NCBI GenBank assembly: GCA_036654375.1
Contig: JAVVSD010000001.1
Span: forward strand, 186,001 to 250,000
DNA length: 64,000 nt
From: RZYX01 sp036654375
Lineage (GTDB): Bacteria > Bacillota > Clostridia > Oscillospirales > Acutalibacteraceae
Reading direction: 5' to 3'
The position numbers and the translations under genes are program-made. The notes under the pieces are model-generated. The model had not been told where the DNA came from. It searched no databases and was given only the letters and a program-made list of their open reading frames with translations. This document shows, piece after piece, positions 54,221 to 62,472 of this stretch. Each line of letters begins with the position of its first letter. The stretch's first letter is position 1.

Positions 54221-55561
54221 TTATTTTTGTGCGGCCCATTCCGAAGCCCACTCATCTACAACAAGCTTTTTAACCTCTGACCACTGCTTTGTTCCCTGTG
54301 CATATTGAAGAAGTGATGCACCAAAATCATCTTTAAATTTTTGGCTTGGAAAAAGAGTAAAGTTCCATGGAATTGTTTTGACTCCATCTTTTTCCATCCA
54401 TCTGATAACTTCTTTTGCAAGTGGGTCTTTTGGCTTTTCATTATCCTTAAATGTGTCAAAAGGAGCTATAAATCCCAATGAATTTGTTACATAATCCTTT
54501 CCTTTTTCACTTGAGAACAACCAATAAAGAAAATCTTCCGCTGCCTTTTGCTCTGCCTGTGTTGCCTTTGAGTTTATGCAGAAGAAATTTTCTGTTCCTA
54601 TGCAAAGTCCTTGTTTGTTCTCACCTTCCATTCCTGTATAAATTGGAAGATATTTAATGTCCGTTGATTTTACTGTGTTCCCTTCAACACTGCTTATCTG
54701 TCCCCATGCCCAGTTCCCGTTTTGTACCATCGCGCACTGTCCAAGAGCAAATTCTGCCATAGATTCATCAACAATCTTTGAGCCAAGTAGCTTTGGCTCA
54801 ACCGTTGAATTGTTTATATAAAGGTCAAATATATTTTTGAAATTGTCACTGAATGTGAAGTTGATTTTTTTAACTGCATTACTTGTAAGGTCTACCTTGT
54901 TTTTTTCAAACTCATAGGAAATTGGAACATTGGCAAGGTGTGTCTGCCATCTCCAGTCATCGCCTGACTTTAGCGATGTTGCAGCAAATGTGCCTTTTAT
55001 ACCAAGCTTTGCTTTGTTTGCCTGCATATCCTCTGCAACAGCCTTCAGCGCAGGATAGCTGTTTATCTCATCCATCTTGGTGAAACTTGTCTTTTTTGTG
55101 TCAAGAGCAAAGTATTTGTTCATAATTGCATCGTTATAGATTATTCCATAGCCCTCAACAACATATGGAATTCCCCACACGCCATCGCTTGTCTTAACTG
55201 CAAGTGACTTGTCAGTTAGATGTTTATACAAATCTGTGTCCTTAAGGTTGGCACAATAATCCTTCCAGCTTTTATATCCAACAGGTCCATTTATTTGGAA
55301 AATTGTTGGGGCCTCACTTGTTGACATTTTTGATGCAAGCTGAGATTCATAAGTTCCCTCTGCTGCGGTTTCAACAATAACTTTAATGCCTTTTTCTTTT
55401 TCATAAGTCTTTGCAATTTCGCTATACTTTGCGGCAATTTCAGGCTTAAAGTTAAGAAATCTGATTACTGTCGCCTCTTCCTTCTTTTTACACCCAGCAA
55501 ACATGGTCAAAACAATTGCCATCAAAAGCAATATTGCTGATAACTTTTTTACAGTCTTCAT
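54221..55561 (-). CDS. sugar-binding lipoprotein (MalE/extracellular solute-binding family 1)
   Basis: The 446-residue protein has a lipoprotein signal peptide with lipobox TMFAGC (Cys about 24) and a family 1 solute-binding fold (GPVGYKSWKDYCANL, ENKQGLCIGTENFFCI). It is the first gene of the operon whose malQ and glgP partners indicate maltodextrin as ligand. AAGGAG precedes the ATG. Confidence 0.92.
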   Translation of the reverse strand: MKTVKKLSAILLLMAIVLTMFAGCKKKEEATVIRFLNFKPEIAAKYSEIAKTYEKEKGIKVIVETAAEGTYESQLASKMSTSEAPTIFQINGPVGYKSWKDYCANLKDTDLYKHLTDKSLAVKTSDGVWGIPYVVEGYGIIYNDAIMNKYFALDTKKTSFTKMDEINSYPALKAVAEDMQANKAKLGIKGTFAATSLKSGDDWRWQTHLANVPISYEFEKNKVDLTSNAVKKINFTFSDNFKNIFDLYINNSTVEPKLLGSKIVDESMAEFALGQCAMVQNGNWAWGQISSVEGNTVKSTDIKYLPIYTGMEGENKQGLCIGTENFFCINSKATQAEQKAAEDFLYWLFSSEKGKDYVTNSLGFIAPFDTFKDNEKPKDPLAKEVIRWMEKDGVKTIPWNFTLFPSQKFKDDFGASLLQYAQGTKQWSEVKKLVVDEWASEWAAQK

Positions 55562-55654
55562 AATACATTCTCCTTATTCTTTTAAAAGTGCATTTTCTCT
55601 TTGCTTTGAAATTTGTAACCAAGATTTCATAATTTTGCACTTTATTATCTTTTC

Positions 55655-55669
55655 GCCGTCATAAACGGC
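55655..55669. promoter_or_regulatory. candidate operator at the maltodextrin promoter
   Basis: GCCGT and ACGGC flank a 5-nt centre, immediately downstream of the predicted -10 and over the start of transcription. It would suit a LacI-family repressor, though no regulator gene is near. Confidence 0.4.
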
Positions 55670-55671
55670 TA

Positions 55672-55700
55672 TGTATATTTAAGCATTACATTTTTTACAA
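55672..55700 (-). promoter_or_regulatory. candidate promoter for the maltodextrin operon
   Basis: On the minus strand TTGTAA (55700-55695), 17-bp spacer, TATACA (55677-55672), about 105 bp before the binding protein gene. Confidence 0.45.
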
Positions 55701-55768
55701 ATTTTAATTTTCTACATTACTATTTGTAAATATAAATGATTTATTCTATTTTGATGTAAAAATGCAAA

Positions 55769-55794
55769 AAAGCCAGAGCTTTCACTCCAGCTTT
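55769..55794 (-). terminator. terminator after the cotJC fragment
   Basis: AAAGCCAGAG and CTCCAGCTTT pair with two wobbles; on the minus strand six T follow. Confidence 0.75.
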
Positions 55795-55804
55795 TACGCT
55801 ATTC

Positions 55805-56227
55805 TTAATGTTTATCAAAACTTGGGTTAAAGGCATAATAGTTTTTAGAATCTAATTTATCCGTTGCGAGTCTTAGTCCTTCGCCAAATCTTTGGTAATG
55901 TACAACTTCACGCTCACGAAGAAATTTTATAGGATCTCTGACTTCCGGGTCATCAACCAGCCGCAATATATTGTCATAAGTGACTCTTGCCTTTTGCTCT
56001 GCTGCTAAATTTTCATGCAGGTCAGCTAACACATCGCCTTTTGACTGCATTCCCACTGCCGACCATGGAGTTCCGCTTGCTGATGTCGGATATATTCCTG
56101 TGGTATGGTCTACAAAGTAGTTCTCATATCCACTCTTTTTTATTTCCTCAATGCTCAAGTTTCTTGTAAGCTGATATACTATTGCTCCAATCATCTCAAG
56201 ATGTGCTAACTCCTCTGGATATCCATG
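55805..56227 (-). pseudogene. cotJC: 3' part of cotJC (spore coat manganese-catalase-like protein), 5' part missing
   Basis: From 56215 downward the frame encodes the C-terminal two thirds of CotJC (EELAHLEMIGAIVYQLTRNL, DHTTGIYPTSASGTPWSAVG, LHENLAAEQKARVTYDNILR, REREVVHYQRFGEGLR, YAFNPSFDK), an intact catalase-like ferritin fold end. Upstream the frame meets TAG at 56228-56230 and the CotJC N-terminal third (about 65 residues) is absent. An ATG at 56194 lies inside the family domain and has no ribosome site. Prophage lysis genes start 120 bp away, so the gene was most likely split by prophage insertion; the missing half would lie right of the window. Confidence 0.85.
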
Positions 56228-56235
56228 CTATAGAT
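56218..56235. other. inferred prophage-chromosome junction (att region)
   Basis: CotJC homology stops at about 56218-56224 and phage sequence begins. The core cannot be defined without the other junction. Confidence 0.45.
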
Positions 56236-56286
56236 GTATGTATATAAAGGTCAAAAGTAGGTGCGCAGAGTTATAAAGCAATTAAA

Positions 56287-56332
56287 AAAGCGGGTGAGGA
56301 ATGCATTTGACTGCAAAACTCGCCCGCTCATT
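56287..56332 (-). terminator. terminator at the end of the prophage lysis genes
   Basis: AGCGGG-C-GAG and CTC-A-CCCGCT pair with one mismatch around a long loop with an inner TGCA/TGCA pairing; on the minus strand six T follow. Confidence 0.7.
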
Positions 56333-56350
56333 TTTTCTATTCAGCTTATA

Positions 56351-57088
56351 TCAAGAATTAGACATTACCCACCTGGTTAGTGGTCCAGCTTGGCCGTCAG
56401 GCTTTAGCCGTCTTCCATTCTGGTCTTTGTGGGTGGATTGGAAGTCTTTTATTGCTCGAGTTGTAGCCGGACCACAGTGACCGTCAATTCCATTTAGTGT
56501 ACCATTTATTGCTGTTCCTATATTATAGCCAAGCCTTACAAGTTCCCATTGCACCCATTTTATATCGTCACCTACATCTCCTTTTGTTACTGCCCTTTTT
56601 GGTACTGGATATGGGTTTTGTGTTGGTGGTATGTATGTGAGTTTCTCTGCATCTATGTAGTTACATTTGCGGAGCAAAGTCCAGTTCATGCTTTTTATTT
56701 GACTTTCGGTTAGGTTTACAAGGTCTCGAACGCCTAAGTGTAAATGAATGCCTGTTGCCTTGCCTGTTTTACCTGTATAGCCAAGTAGTGTGCCCTTTTT
56801 GACTGCTTGTCCCGATTTTACGCAATAGCTATCCAGGTGGTAATGAAGAAATGCTTTTTTGATTCTGGGATATATTACCCAAACATAATTTGCACCATCT
56901 GAATTTGACTTAGCTGCTGCAAAGACATAACCGTCTTCAATTGCATACTGCGCTAATTTTCTACTCTTTGTTCCGTAGTCAACACCATTGTGAAAACTGC
57001 GTTTCCCAAATATGGTCCTGTTGCCAAATCCCGAAGTTATGTAGACCTCTACTACTGCTGCAAAAATTAATAGAATAATTGGACTCAT
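56351..57088 (-). CDS. prophage endolysin: M23 peptidase plus peptidoglycan-binding domain
   Basis: The 245-residue protein has an N-terminal hydrophobic stretch (about 3-14), an M23 metallopeptidase domain with HNGVDYG and HLHLGV zinc ligands (about 15-130), and a PG_binding_1 domain (GDVGDDIKWVQWELVRLGYN, about 165-245). It cleaves peptide cross-bridges of peptidoglycan. It overlaps the holin gene by 4 nt and closes the prophage late operon next to the cotJC junction. Confidence 0.9.
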   Translation of the reverse strand: MSPIILLIFAAVVEVYITSGFGNRTIFGKRSFHNGVDYGTKSRKLAQYAIEDGYVFAAAKSNSDGANYVWVIYPRIKKAFLHYHLDSYCVKSGQAVKKGTLLGYTGKTGKATGIHLHLGVRDLVNLTESQIKSMNWTLLRKCNYIDAEKLTYIPPTQNPYPVPKRAVTKGDVGDDIKWVQWELVRLGYNIGTAINGTLNGIDGHCGPATTRAIKDFQSTHKDQNGRRLKPDGQAGPLTRWVMSNS

Positions 57089-57513
57089 TTTATAACACCA
57101 TCACTTTCTTTGTTTTTAAGCACTTCTATAGCTTTGATGATTGCATCTGGGATTGGTACTCCCATTAATCCTGCGTTCTCGATTATACTAATTGACTCGT
57201 TAGCTATAAATGCAATTACTACAGCGTCCTTAATAAAATCTGACCCCATAGTCATATCTAACTGACATGCAACTAATACAACTAATAGTGTCATGCCTTT
57301 TCGGCACAGACCTTTCCAACCTGCTCGTGATTCCAATGCTCCGTTGTCGGTCTTTTGCGACTTTTTAAAAACACCCGCAACTATCAACCCTGTCACATAG
57401 TCAATTCCCATAAAAATCAATAGTGTTGTCAAGGCTGCACTCCACCCTCCAAACAGGGATGCGATAAATCCACCGACTACACCGACTCCCGTTAATAATG
57501 TCTCTTTGGTCAT
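57085..57513 (-). CDS. phage holin, TcdE/Cph1 family
   Basis: The 142-residue protein has three membrane segments (about 5-45, 72-88, 98-115) and the holin family 4 pattern (LLIFMGIDYVTGLIVAGVF, then SRAGWKGLCRKGMTLLVVL and IANESISIIENAGLMGVPIP). The Clostridioides TcdE holin belongs to this family. It overlaps the endolysin start. Confidence 0.92.
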   Translation of the reverse strand: MTKETLLTGVGVVGGFIASLFGGWSAALTTLLIFMGIDYVTGLIVAGVFKKSQKTDNGALESRAGWKGLCRKGMTLLVVLVACQLDMTMGSDFIKDAVVIAFIANESISIIENAGLMGVPIPDAIIKAIEVLKNKESDGVIK

Positions 57514-57543
57514 TTGCTATCAGTCCTTTCCTATAAAACGCAT

Positions 57544-57576
57544 CCCCTCACGGGCTTACATTTAGCCTGTGAGGGG
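57544..57576. terminator. 13-bp GC-rich hairpin between tail and lysis genes
   Basis: CCCCTCACGGGCT and AGCCTGTGAGGGG pair with one wobble, 7-nt loop. A T-rich tail lies on the plus strand; on the minus strand it is followed by ATGCGTTTTATAGG. It may attenuate late transcription into the lysis genes. Confidence 0.55.
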
Positions 57577-57606
57577 GTTTGATTTTAGATATGAAGTTAT
57601 ATTGCT

Positions 57607-57738
57607 TTATGCGATTGGCTTGTCTGCGGGCGAATCTCTGCTTGCAAGGATTGCTTCGACCGCGACTTTGAGCTTTGCGGGCACATCTGCTATTGTTTTA
57701 ACGCCTTTTTGGATTAAGTCTGCATATACCTGTGCCAC
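57607..57738 (-). CDS. small phage protein, XkdX/CD1375-like position
   Basis: A 43-residue frame starts at GTG 57738, its first base shared with the stop of the preceding gene (TAGTG), and encodes AQVYADLIQKGVKTIADVPA followed by a short charged tail. The pattern matches tiny proteins found between tail-fibre and holin genes in clostridial phages. Function unknown. Confidence 0.7.
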   Translation of the reverse strand: MAQVYADLIQKGVKTIADVPAKLKVAVEAILASRDSPADKPIA

Positions 57739-58010
57739 TATTTCACCACCACACTTTCGTACAGTTCGGTAAGTGCGACCTGTGTATTGGTTAACTGCAT
57801 TTCTTGCTGCTCGTTTCTTTCGGCCATCAGTTTTATGTACTCGTCTTTGTCGTATTGAATCTCATTGTGCTGAAACAATCCTTCTACAGCATTACCCTGT
57901 GAATCATATTTTACTCGCGTGATATTTGTGTGTACATAGACGGTATCTTTTCCAATAACCAGTGGGACGGCTTGCGTTGCAGAGCCTTGAACAATTCCCA
58001 AATCTCTCAT
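57738..58010 (-). CDS. phage protein downstream of tail fibre (XkdW-like position)
   Basis: The 90-residue protein has an N-terminal beta-rich region (VIGKDTVYVHTNITRVKY) and a C-terminal helix (EYIKLMAERNEQQEMQLTNT, continuing) likely to coil. AGGAAG precedes the ATG. It sits between the DGR-type fibre and the XkdX-like gene; perhaps a fibre accessory. Not recognised further. Confidence 0.6.
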   Translation of the reverse strand: MRDLGIVQGSATQAVPLVIGKDTVYVHTNITRVKYDSQGNAVEGLFQHNEIQYDKDEYIKLMAERNEQQEMQLTNTQVALTELYESVVVK

Positions 58011-58030
58011 AATATTACGGCTTCCTTTCT

Positions 58031-60016
58031 TTATAAAAACATCAAGCGGGCAGCGATACCGGCATTAGAGTAATCAGCCGAATAATCCACATACAAGCGA
58101 AAAGCACCCGCAATAGAAGCATTAGCCCAAATACCGCCGAAATAAGCGACACGAGAAGCATACAAATAAGCACAATCACAGAAATATGTGGTTTCAGACC
58201 CACTAACTTCTTTAGCAATGAATCCTCCTTTAGTTGTGCCTTGTGGTTTACTCATATAATTTCCAATATTAGCAGCTGCACCCTGACCTTGGTCAGTATA
58301 ACCTGCACCAGTGTCATTGAATCCATCTGTTGCAGTTAGAATGTTTCTTGTGCTGTTGCTGAAAACGCCATCAATCCATTCATACACATTGCCCCAAAAG
58401 TCTTCAAGACCAAACAACTTCATCTGTAATTTGCCAGTTGTTTCACCGAAGTCCATTCCCTTTGCATTTGTACCACCAGTATTGATTGCAGCACTGTTTC
58501 CATCAACATAACCCCTACCAACAGCAGTCTGTGAATTAAGATTCTTATATTTTAGTAAATACATTGCTTGTCTGAATGTAAGCTGATAGAATCCTGACTG
58601 GTCATAACCTGAACCATTTGCTTGTGCCTGGGTTCTGAATGTTCCAATGGTTTGTGTAGCAGTTGGTGCTTTACCACTAAGGGAACGCAGTTTTGAAGAA
58701 AGATTGTAACCCTTATATGCACCAAGATAGAACTTTTCTTTTCTTGCACTTCCTCTTGTATGTGCAAGATATTCAAAATCAGCATTGTCAGGGTCATCTG
58801 TCATGCTGATGGTCAATGTATTTCCAACAGTGGTGATTTTTACACCCCTTCTTGGAAAAGCAATCATGACATCACCTGCATTACCTGATGTAATATCAGC
58901 AGCAGAACCATCTTCAAGCTGGGCAAAGTTGCTTGTTTTTAGTTTTCCGACCTCTGCACCATTCTTGAATAGAACAGGGTAATGACCAAAGAATTCATCC
59001 CAAGCAGAAGAACCTGGTGTCATTCCAACTGCGTCACCTGTATAGCTACAACAAGTAGCAGGATTACTATTAGCTAAGTCAATTTGCACCCCATAAGTAC
59101 TGTATTTATGCGGCGCTGCAGATAACCTATTCGCGCTATTATAGTTTGTTGCCCCATCATCGGAATAAGGAAAAAGCTGAAGACAATAGATTACATCGTT
59201 GGTTAAACCATTTATTTCAAACCCATTGGCGGAGTACGCATTTCTTAACTGATTATCAACAATTAAAGTTCCGTCTTTTGTATTTTTAGGCAGAGTTCCT
59301 GCTTTTAAAACTAACTTTGTACCCTTCCAATTACTTATATTTTTCCCATTTACTGCTGTGTCATTTGGGTCTGTCCAAAAAACTATGAGCTTTCCGTCGT
59401 CAACCTTTACACTAAAGTTTGTAACGTCCCCCGGAGGAGTTCCGCCGACAGCCGTGTCTATGTCTTTCCATGTTCCACTATCTAACTGTTGAAAAACACC
59501 CTGATGATATCTGAATCCGTGAACACCAGAACTTGAACAAATAGATTCAGCTTTATGAGCATTCAACTGCTCAACTGTTGCAACTGCTGCAGGGTTAACC
59601 ATAACTGTAACCTGATTTGCATTATCAACTTTGGTGTTCATCCTGAATGTCACGCCTGAAACGGTAGTATTATTGTACGCGGGCATATAATCCGGCTTGT
59701 CAGTTATGCTGACGCCATACAGGATTTCAATGTTATCTGAACCTTTGGCATATAAACCAACGCACCTAATGTAATACCCCTCGACTAGACTCTGATTGTT
59801 AATTGCCCCGTGAATCTCGACTGTTGTCGGGTCTGTTCCTGTAACCTGTGATACAGTTGTTGTTTGCTTAACCTGATTCAACAAAGTTAATGCATCAAGC
59901 TCTGACACAGTGTATGTAAAATCAGACGTGCTTATTTTGGTAAAAGTTGCGGTTGATGTTCCAGCAAGCAGTTTTGCCATTAGTTCCTTGCCCTTATTTG
60001 TAATTGTCATTTGCAT
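58031..60016 (-). CDS. prophage tail fibre with C-type-lectin (FGE-sulfatase) tip, putative DGR variable protein
   Basis: The 661-residue protein has an N-terminal tail-collar region (about 1-150, TITNKGKELMAKLLAGTSTA), a fibronectin-like segment (about 195-300) and a C-terminal formylglycine-generating-enzyme-like CLec fold (about 310-661; LTFRQAMYLLKYKNL, FGLEDFWGNVYEWIDGVF). The end (AGAFRLYVDYSADYSNAG, then ARLMFL) matches variable proteins of diversity-generating retroelements. Nearly every codon of the last 45 ends in T or C, as expected where adenines of AAY template codons were randomised. It would bind host surface receptors. Reverse transcriptase and template are not in the window. 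Confidence 0.82.
   Translation of the reverse strand: MQMTITNKGKELMAKLLAGTSTATFTKISTSDFTYTVSELDALTLLNQVKQTTTVSQVTGTDPTTVEIHGAINNQSLVEGYYIRCVGLYAKGSDNIEILYGVSITDKPDYMPAYNNTTVSGVTFRMNTKVDNANQVTVMVNPAAVATVEQLNAHKAESICSSSGVHGFRYHQGVFQQLDSGTWKDIDTAVGGTPPGDVTNFSVKVDDGKLIVFWTDPNDTAVNGKNISNWKGTKLVLKAGTLPKNTKDGTLIVDNQLRNAYSANGFEINGLTNDVIYCLQLFPYSDDGATNYNSANRLSAAPHKYSTYGVQIDLANSNPATCCSYTGDAVGMTPGSSAWDEFFGHYPVLFKNGAEVGKLKTSNFAQLEDGSAADITSGNAGDVMIAFPRRGVKITTVGNTLTISMTDDPDNADFEYLAHTRGSARKEKFYLGAYKGYNLSSKLRSLSGKAPTATQTIGTFRTQAQANGSGYDQSGFYQLTFRQAMYLLKYKNLNSQTAVGRGYVDGNSAAINTGGTNAKGMDFGETTGKLQMKLFGLEDFWGNVYEWIDGVFSNSTRNILTATDGFNDTGAGYTDQGQGAAANIGNYMSKPQGTTKGGFIAKEVSGSETTYFCDCAYLYASRVAYFGGIWANASIAGAFRLYVDYSADYSNAGIAARLMFL
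58034..58165 (-). other. putative DGR variable region
   Basis: The last 44 codons are almost all NNT/NNC, rich in Ala, Tyr, Ser, Asn, Asp, Gly and Phe. The 3' end (GCCGGTATCGCTGCCCGC) is GC-rich like an initiation-of-mutagenic-homology site. No second, adenine-rich copy exists in the window. Confidence 0.6.
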
Positions 60017-60031
60017 ATAAAAACCACCTTT

Positions 60032-60556
60032 CTACATGGATGTGATATCAATTAGTGTTGACGCCGTATAAACTGTTCCTAGTGCTTCAAAGCTAAGAGC
60101 GTTTGAAATTACAACTTCTAGATTAGCGGGGATTATATTTGCACAAAGCTTTTCTAATTCCTGAACCTGCCCGCTCAATGGCAAGCGTGCGGTTATTTCG
60201 ATCCTGTATAAGTCAGGTTTCAGAACCAGTGTATAGTTTCCTTTGCCACAAAAGGAATCCAGTTTATTTATTAGATTTTGATAGGTATATGGAATCGAAT
60301 CATTCCATCGAGCTAACACCCTGGAAACTCGTGCTTCCAGGGTGTCAGCTGATGAGGGAATAATATGTAAGATGTTTTCAAATTTACTTATACCCGTTGC
60401 GTCACAAGATACGATGAACTGATTATTTTTTATAACCTCGGTTTCATTTTCTAGTGTCTGTACTTCGGGATTTTCCGCACTCATTATTGCTTGAATTTCT
60501 TTAAAGCTTTGCATATATTGCGGGAGGTGCTGAATCAAATTAACTTCCCTAAGCAT
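60032..60556 (-). CDS. phage tail protein, YmfQ/XkdU family (DUF2313)
   Basis: The 174-residue protein has the pattern LREVNLIQHLPQYMQSFKEI and the DTLEARVSRVLARWND block typical of DUF2313. In PBSX and Mu-like phages this baseplate protein joins gpJ to the fibre. It overlaps the baseplate J gene by 8 nt, and the fibre gene follows after 15 nt. Confidence 0.85.
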   Translation of the reverse strand: MLREVNLIQHLPQYMQSFKEIQAIMSAENPEVQTLENETEVIKNNQFIVSCDATGISKFENILHIIPSSADTLEARVSRVLARWNDSIPYTYQNLINKLDSFCGKGNYTLVLKPDLYRIEITARLPLSGQVQELEKLCANIIPANLEVVISNALSFEALGTVYTASTLIDITSM

Positions 60557-61601
60557 TTGTCACACCCCCGAAAGTGGGAATCTGATATTTGGTCAGGGTC
60601 AGGTTTCCAGCAGCGCCGTTTATGGTCGTATTTCTAATATCGACCACGCCTGTTATTCCCATTATCATAGATTCAATCTGGCTGACACGAACAACGGGTA
60701 TGGCGCTGATCCATTCCCTCCTTAACGTCAATAAGTATGATTTTATAACATTTTCAATGCTTGTTTTTAAATTCGTCCACGTATAACCTTCGGCAAAGGT
60801 TATTGTAGTCGTGATGTTTACAGCTACCTCTGTTGCTGTATCTACCGTGACCCTGTGACCAATTGGGGCAACCCCTAAACCTTGACCATCTTTTGTTGGG
60901 TCAATAGCCTGTTGGACGGTATTAATCAGGGTCGGGGTTGCTTTGTTGAATTCAGAATCTAAAATTGTGAGTTTAACAGTTCCACCGCCATTCCAAATTG
61001 GCGTTACTTTTGTTGCACCAACGCCCGCAATTGAATTTGTTTTGGTCGTGTAGTCGTCGACATTACCGCCAAATGGCTTAATGTTGAAAGAATCAAAATA
61101 TCGTTTTCGAATGCTTTCCGTCTCTTCCTCATTCTCACCAGGTATTAAAACTTGTGTGAGATTCGCAGTTTGAAGCCCCTCGATGTAGTCGATTGGAATA
61201 AGTGTTCCAAAAATCGTGTTACCGACTGTACCGATTACCTCACACCGCATTTTATACTGACCGGTTGCGATTTTTTCTACAGCAACATAGTTCAAATTAC
61301 TCAATGAAAATCTTGATCCGATTGGAATATCAATATTGAATTCGCCTTTTAATATCGCATAAGTTGCGGGCTTTGGGTTTATGCCACGCTCTTTAGCTCT
61401 GCGTATCAAAAAGTCCCTTGATGCAGTATCACCGAAGGTTTCAGAAAGAATGACATCCAGTTCAATATACATCAGCTGCAGTTCGACAGCTGCAGGCGCA
61501 AGAGCATCATAAATAATAGACCCTTCCCGTTTGTCCACGTCACGTGGAACTCTTCCAAGCATACGCTGAAGAATTGATTCATAAGTTATGTTTTTGTACA
61601 T
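60549..61601 (-). CDS. baseplate J-like protein (XkdT)
   Basis: The 350-residue protein has the baseplate J features RDVDKREGSIIYDALAPAAV near the N-terminus and PIWNGGGTVKLTILD in the middle. It is a wedge component of contractile tails. It starts one base inside the stop of the upstream DUF2634 gene. Confidence 0.9.
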   Translation of the reverse strand: MYKNITYESILQRMLGRVPRDVDKREGSIIYDALAPAAVELQLMYIELDVILSETFGDTASRDFLIRRAKERGINPKPATYAILKGEFNIDIPIGSRFSLSNLNYVAVEKIATGQYKMRCEVIGTVGNTIFGTLIPIDYIEGLQTANLTQVLIPGENEEETESIRKRYFDSFNIKPFGGNVDDYTTKTNSIAGVGATKVTPIWNGGGTVKLTILDSEFNKATPTLINTVQQAIDPTKDGQGLGVAPIGHRVTVDTATEVAVNITTTITFAEGYTWTNLKTSIENVIKSYLLTLRREWISAIPVVRVSQIESMIMGITGVVDIRNTTINGAAGNLTLTKYQIPTFGGVTNA

Positions 61602-61996
61602 CAGATATTCACCGCCCTTTCTGCTTCTAAATCCCCAAATATGGTATGCACCACAAATGACGCATTAACATTCCCTTTAGATACCTCAAAAGAAAAAGAA
61701 TCAACCGAAACTATCCTGTCATCCTGGACAAGTGCTTCCGCGATTCTTCTTTCTAGTTCGGGGCAAACATAGGAAATAGGTTCGCCTAATAAGTCTTCAA
61801 GTTCTATTCCATAATTCCAAGAATATATGATATGTTGGAATCGTTCTGTATTCAAAATTTTAAACACAACCTGATTCATTGCTTGAAGGTTATCGGTGTA
61901 TCCGTTAATGACATCATTCGCAACATTCATTTTATAATTTTTGGTTGGCTGCTCCTGAAATTCCACATCAGCGTTCAACGTAGCATTCGGAATCAT
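61601..61996 (-). CDS. phage baseplate protein, XkdS family (DUF2634)
   Basis: The 131-residue protein has the DUF2634 (gp25-like) pattern IIYSWNYGIELEDLLGEPIS and RRIAEALVQDDRIVSVDSF. gp25-like proteins initiate sheath assembly. The ATG overlaps the stop of the upstream gene (ATGA). Confidence 0.88.
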   Translation of the reverse strand: MIPNATLNADVEFQEQPTKNYKMNVANDVINGYTDNLQAMNQVVFKILNTERFQHIIYSWNYGIELEDLLGEPISYVCPELERRIAEALVQDDRIVSVDSFSFEVSKGNVNASFVVHTIFGDLEAERAVNI

Positions 61997-62472
61997 ATTC
62001 CCACCACCCTATCCAGAACTATAAATTTTTGACCACCTTGCATTCTAGCTAATATAACTTCATCTCCCACAACTAGCCCGTTATGCATGGTGAAGGTTTT
62101 TTTGCCTGCGTACCTGTGTTTATGGTTAAGAGTATTTGTCCCACCAACGCCCGTATTCGCTGTTAGCGAGTGAGTGTGATTGTCAGACCCGCCTGTTCCC
62201 GTATTACCCGTTAATGTGTGGTCATGAGATAAGTCAACATCTGCAAGCGAGTCGTCTGTTTCATGATTCATTGTCATTGACACCTGAAAATCCGTCACGT
62301 TTCTAGTCAGCACCAATTGTGGAGATGTCAAAGTCATTCGTTGTTCAACATTTATCTGTAAAGGTTTTGTACTTGTCACCATTCCAAACAGCAATTCAGA
62401 GGGCTTTGACGCACTCATTGCTTCCAGTGCTGACTGCTTGATCAGATTATTAAAATCGGCATAATTATGCAA
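61993..62472 (-). CDS. phage tail protein, XkdR family (DUF2577), His-rich repeats
   Basis: The protein (about 159 residues) has a DUF2577-type N-terminus and OB-like end (GDEVILARMQGGQKFIVLDR). Two imperfect repeats, HDHTLTGNTGTGG and HTHSLTANTGVGG, then HKHRYAGKK, give a set of HxH motifs like metal-binding spike tips. GGGGGTGAT upstream supports a TTG near 62472; a GTG at 62487 is possible. Overlaps the XkdQ gene. Confidence 0.8.
   Translation of the reverse strand: MHNYADFNNLIKQSALEAMSASKPSELLFGMVTSTKPLQINVEQRMTLTSPQLVLTRNVTDFQVSMTMNHETDDSLADVDLSHDHTLTGNTGTGGSDNHTHSLTANTGVGGTNTLNHKHRYAGKKTFTMHNGLVVGDEVILARMQGGQKFIVLDRVVGI

Noticed and set aside
56194..56230. CotJC as a complete 129-residue gene starting at 56194
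   Set aside because: That ATG lies inside the conserved domain, has no Shine-Dalgarno site, and family homology continues upstream of it.
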